Shown here: piece by piece, positions 5,109 through 6,492 of the stretch | How positions within the stretch are numbered: position 1 is the first letter of the stretch | How the letters are laid out: every line of letters starts with the position of its first letter | From: Nitrospirota bacterium | GTDB taxonomy: Bacteria; Nitrospirota; Nitrospiria; Nitrospirales; UBA8639 | Reading direction: 5' to 3' | DNA length: 6,492 nucleotides | Assembly (NCBI GenBank): GCA_029879555.1 | Contig: JAOUQB010000147.1 | Coordinates: forward strand, 1 to 6,492 | Notes under the pieces: generated by a model | What the model saw: the letters and a program-made list of their open reading frames with translations, nothing else | Database searches by the model: none | Told to the model about the DNA's origin: nothing | Program-made: the position numbers and the translations under genes

Positions 5109-6209
5109 ATGAAGGTTGGTATGGTCAGGGTACTATTAGGCATTCTTTTGGTTGGACTCATGGCCTCTGAAGGGTTGGCCCGCCGCACACATTTCACCCC
5201 GGAACAAAAGGACCAACTTCAAGCCATTCACACCGTCTGGGTCAAGGTTTTGGCATTGACGGAAAGAGGCAAAGGTGACGGCCAGGCCATCCAGGAAATT
5301 ATTCAGGAGCGGCTCACAGCCGTCGGCTATCAAGTGGTCACCAGCCGCGAGGAACCATCCGATGTCATGCTCATGGTGAAATGTGAAGAACAAAAAAAAT
5401 GGGCCGGCACCACACGCCAAGGGGGTGATGCCGATCATACGGATGCCCCCGCCCGCTTATGGAAAGGGCCAGCCTGTCTCTTTACGTACCTCTTAGGTGG
5501 ACGCGACCTTGGTTGGCAAAAAGAAGCCCGAACCGATTTTGCTGATGCGGTCAGTGCAGCCAAGGCTGCCAACGCTCCGAAATCGGGACCCTACGCCCTG
5601 ACTCAACTTGCTCAACGCCTTCAAACGTTTGATTTTCCTGCGATGCTGGCAGCGGAATGGGGACACGACACCCGCCTCTTCACTTTACTCAAGGATCCGA
5701 AAACCACCACCGCACGCAAACTGAAAATATTATCGCTACTTCCCGAAATGCAATCGCATGAAACGCTGCCCCAGTTAAAAGAATTCATACAAGATAAAGA
5801 ATTGGCAAAACCTGCCATCATCGCCTTAGCATCAAGCGGCAGTGAGGCCATTCCCTTATTAACCGAAGTCTTCAAAACCCACCAAGATTCGACAGTTCGA
5901 GCGGCGGCGGCAAAAGGCTTGGGAGAAATTGGATCACATACTGGGGACCCCACCATTACCCCACCCATTCTTGATTACCTCGTTCAAAGCTTACAACACA
6001 TGAAAACATCAGCAGACATCGATTTCCCAGTTCTTTCAGAAGTGGTATGGAGCTTAGGAAAGCTTCGGAACGAAAACTCGATCCCGCCACTCCGGGAATT
6101 GGAAAAGAAGGTCTGGCTCATCTACGACACCTCAAAAGAAATGGAAGAACTGCGAGAGGCCACCAATTGGACTATCAAAATGGTAGACATGGACGGACAA
6201 ATCCAATAA
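5109..6209 (+). CDS. exported HEAT-like repeat protein, second of a tandem pair
   Basis: The product has 366 residues and is a paralogue of the preceding gene. From RRTH (residue 25) to the C-terminus it aligns without any gap at a constant 10-residue offset, at roughly half identical positions (my hand count is about 179 of 342). Residues 1-24 are a compact signal peptide (MVRVLLGILLVGLMAS, cut after GLA). The cysteines C92 (KCEE) and C123 (RLWKGPACL) are kept. The least conserved stretches are about residues 55-65 and 221-235; the best are VKVLALTE, RLWKGPACL, SADIDFP, EVVW and WLIYDTSKEM. GAGGAGGT (5096-5103) lies five bases before the ATG. The 33-base gap to the upstream gene and the absence of a promoter indicate cotranscription. 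The role is unknown; a protein-binding envelope scaffold or a heteromeric partner of the first copy is plausible. Confidence 0.88.
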   Translation: MKVGMVRVLLGILLVGLMASEGLARRTHFTPEQKDQLQAIHTVWVKVLALTERGKGDGQAIQEIIQERLTAVGYQVVTSREEPSDVMLMVKCEEQKKWAGTTRQGGDADHTDAPARLWKGPACLFTYLLGGRDLGWQKEARTDFADAVSAAKAANAPKSGPYALTQLAQRLQTFDFPAMLAAEWGHDTRLFTLLKDPKTTTARKLKILSLLPEMQSHETLPQLKEFIQDKELAKPAIIALASSGSEAIPLLTEVFKTHQDSTVRAAAAKGLGEIGSHTGDPTITPPILDYLVQSLQHMKTSADIDFPVLSEVVWSLGKLRNENSIPPLRELEKKVWLIYDTSKEMEELREATNWTIKMVDMDGQIQ

Positions 6210-6250
6210 CAAACACGCATCGAAAATTCCCTGTACATTCCCAGCTTGGC

Positions 6251-6492
6251 GTGAAATTCGTTTCCTGTTTTGGGTACGTGGTTATCCTGGGCCTCCTTCT
6301 CCCCGGCTTGTCATCAGCCCAAGGTATCGGTGAACAAGCCGAAATGGACCGCCTCGAACAACAGGCAGACAATCTCGCAGCACAAAACGATCCAGAGGGA
6401 GCGGCCCTGGCCATTGGGAAAGCCGCCATGATGGCCGATCTGTTAACACGGGACCCTAAAGAACCTCAGGGGAAAGCCATCTACCAAGCCGC
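6251..6492 (+). CDS. N-terminus of a third exported protein, cut by the right edge
   Basis: From GTG at 6251 a frame stays open to the window end (80 complete codons). It begins with a clear signal peptide: KF, then CFGYVVILGLLLPGL, with a likely cut after LSSA (residue 23). The mature part (GEQAEMDRLEQQADNL, then DPEGAALAIGKAAMMADLL) is helical with Ala/Leu spacing, resembling the start of a TPR or coiled-coil protein; this is inference. No ATG lies in frame upstream, and the next Met (residue 32) is inside the mature chain, so GTG is the best start although I see no good ribosome site. It follows the second HEAT-like gene by 41 bases on the same strand and is probably in the same operon. 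Confidence 0.75.
   Translation, partial: MKFVSCFGYVVILGLLLPGLSSAQGIGEQAEMDRLEQQADNLAAQNDPEGAALAIGKAAMMADLLTRDPKEPQGKAIYQA

Noticed and set aside
1..6492. CRISPR arrays, transposases, integrase sites, toxin-antitoxin pairs, riboswitches
   Set aside because: No evenly spaced repeats, mobile-element proteins, target-site duplications or recognisable riboswitch cores were seen on either strand.

Overview
The window looks like an ordinary chromosomal stretch from a Gram-negative (diderm) bacterium. GC content is close to 50%, Shine-Dalgarno sites are of the AGGAGG type, the tRNA carries an encoded CCA, three genes encode Sec-type signal peptides and one encodes a murein lytic transglycosylase. 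The style of the exported proteins recalls Nitrospira and relatives (Nitrospirota). That is an impression from memory, not something the sequence proves. No mobile elements, CRISPR arrays, integrases or phage genes are visible.

Layout: (1) The first codons of an unidentified acidic protein run off the left edge on the minus strand (1-46). (2) A tRNA-Phe(GAA) lies on the plus strand (285-360). (3) An extended -10 promoter then leads into an exported protein made of three copies of a 68-residue module joined by proline-rich linkers (441-1451). (4) Converging on it is a membrane-anchored lytic transglycosylase of the MltF catalytic-domain type (1609-2388, minus). (5) A small protein of unknown function (2660-2857, minus) follows proC, pyrroline-5-carboxylate reductase (2924-3736, minus). 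The proC promoter is placed so that its transcript would begin at or next to the ATG. (6) Divergent from proC is an apparent plus-strand operon. It holds two tandem paralogous exported HEAT-like proteins (3945-5075 and 5109-6209) that align without a single gap over about 342 residues, followed by the start of a third exported protein (6251 to the right edge).

How the genes fit together: proC (proline biosynthesis) and tRNA-Phe are housekeeping. The other recognisable products act at or beyond the inner membrane: the triple-module protein, the transglycosylase, the HEAT pair and the third exported protein. The most interesting part is the HEAT pair and its control region at 3840-3902, which has a dyad in the promoter spacer and a perfect 15-bp palindrome in the leader. 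Their function is not known to me. The pair, its conserved two-cysteine N-terminal domain and the adjoining third exported protein are the best candidates for an undescribed envelope system. The evidence is context and conservation between paralogues only.
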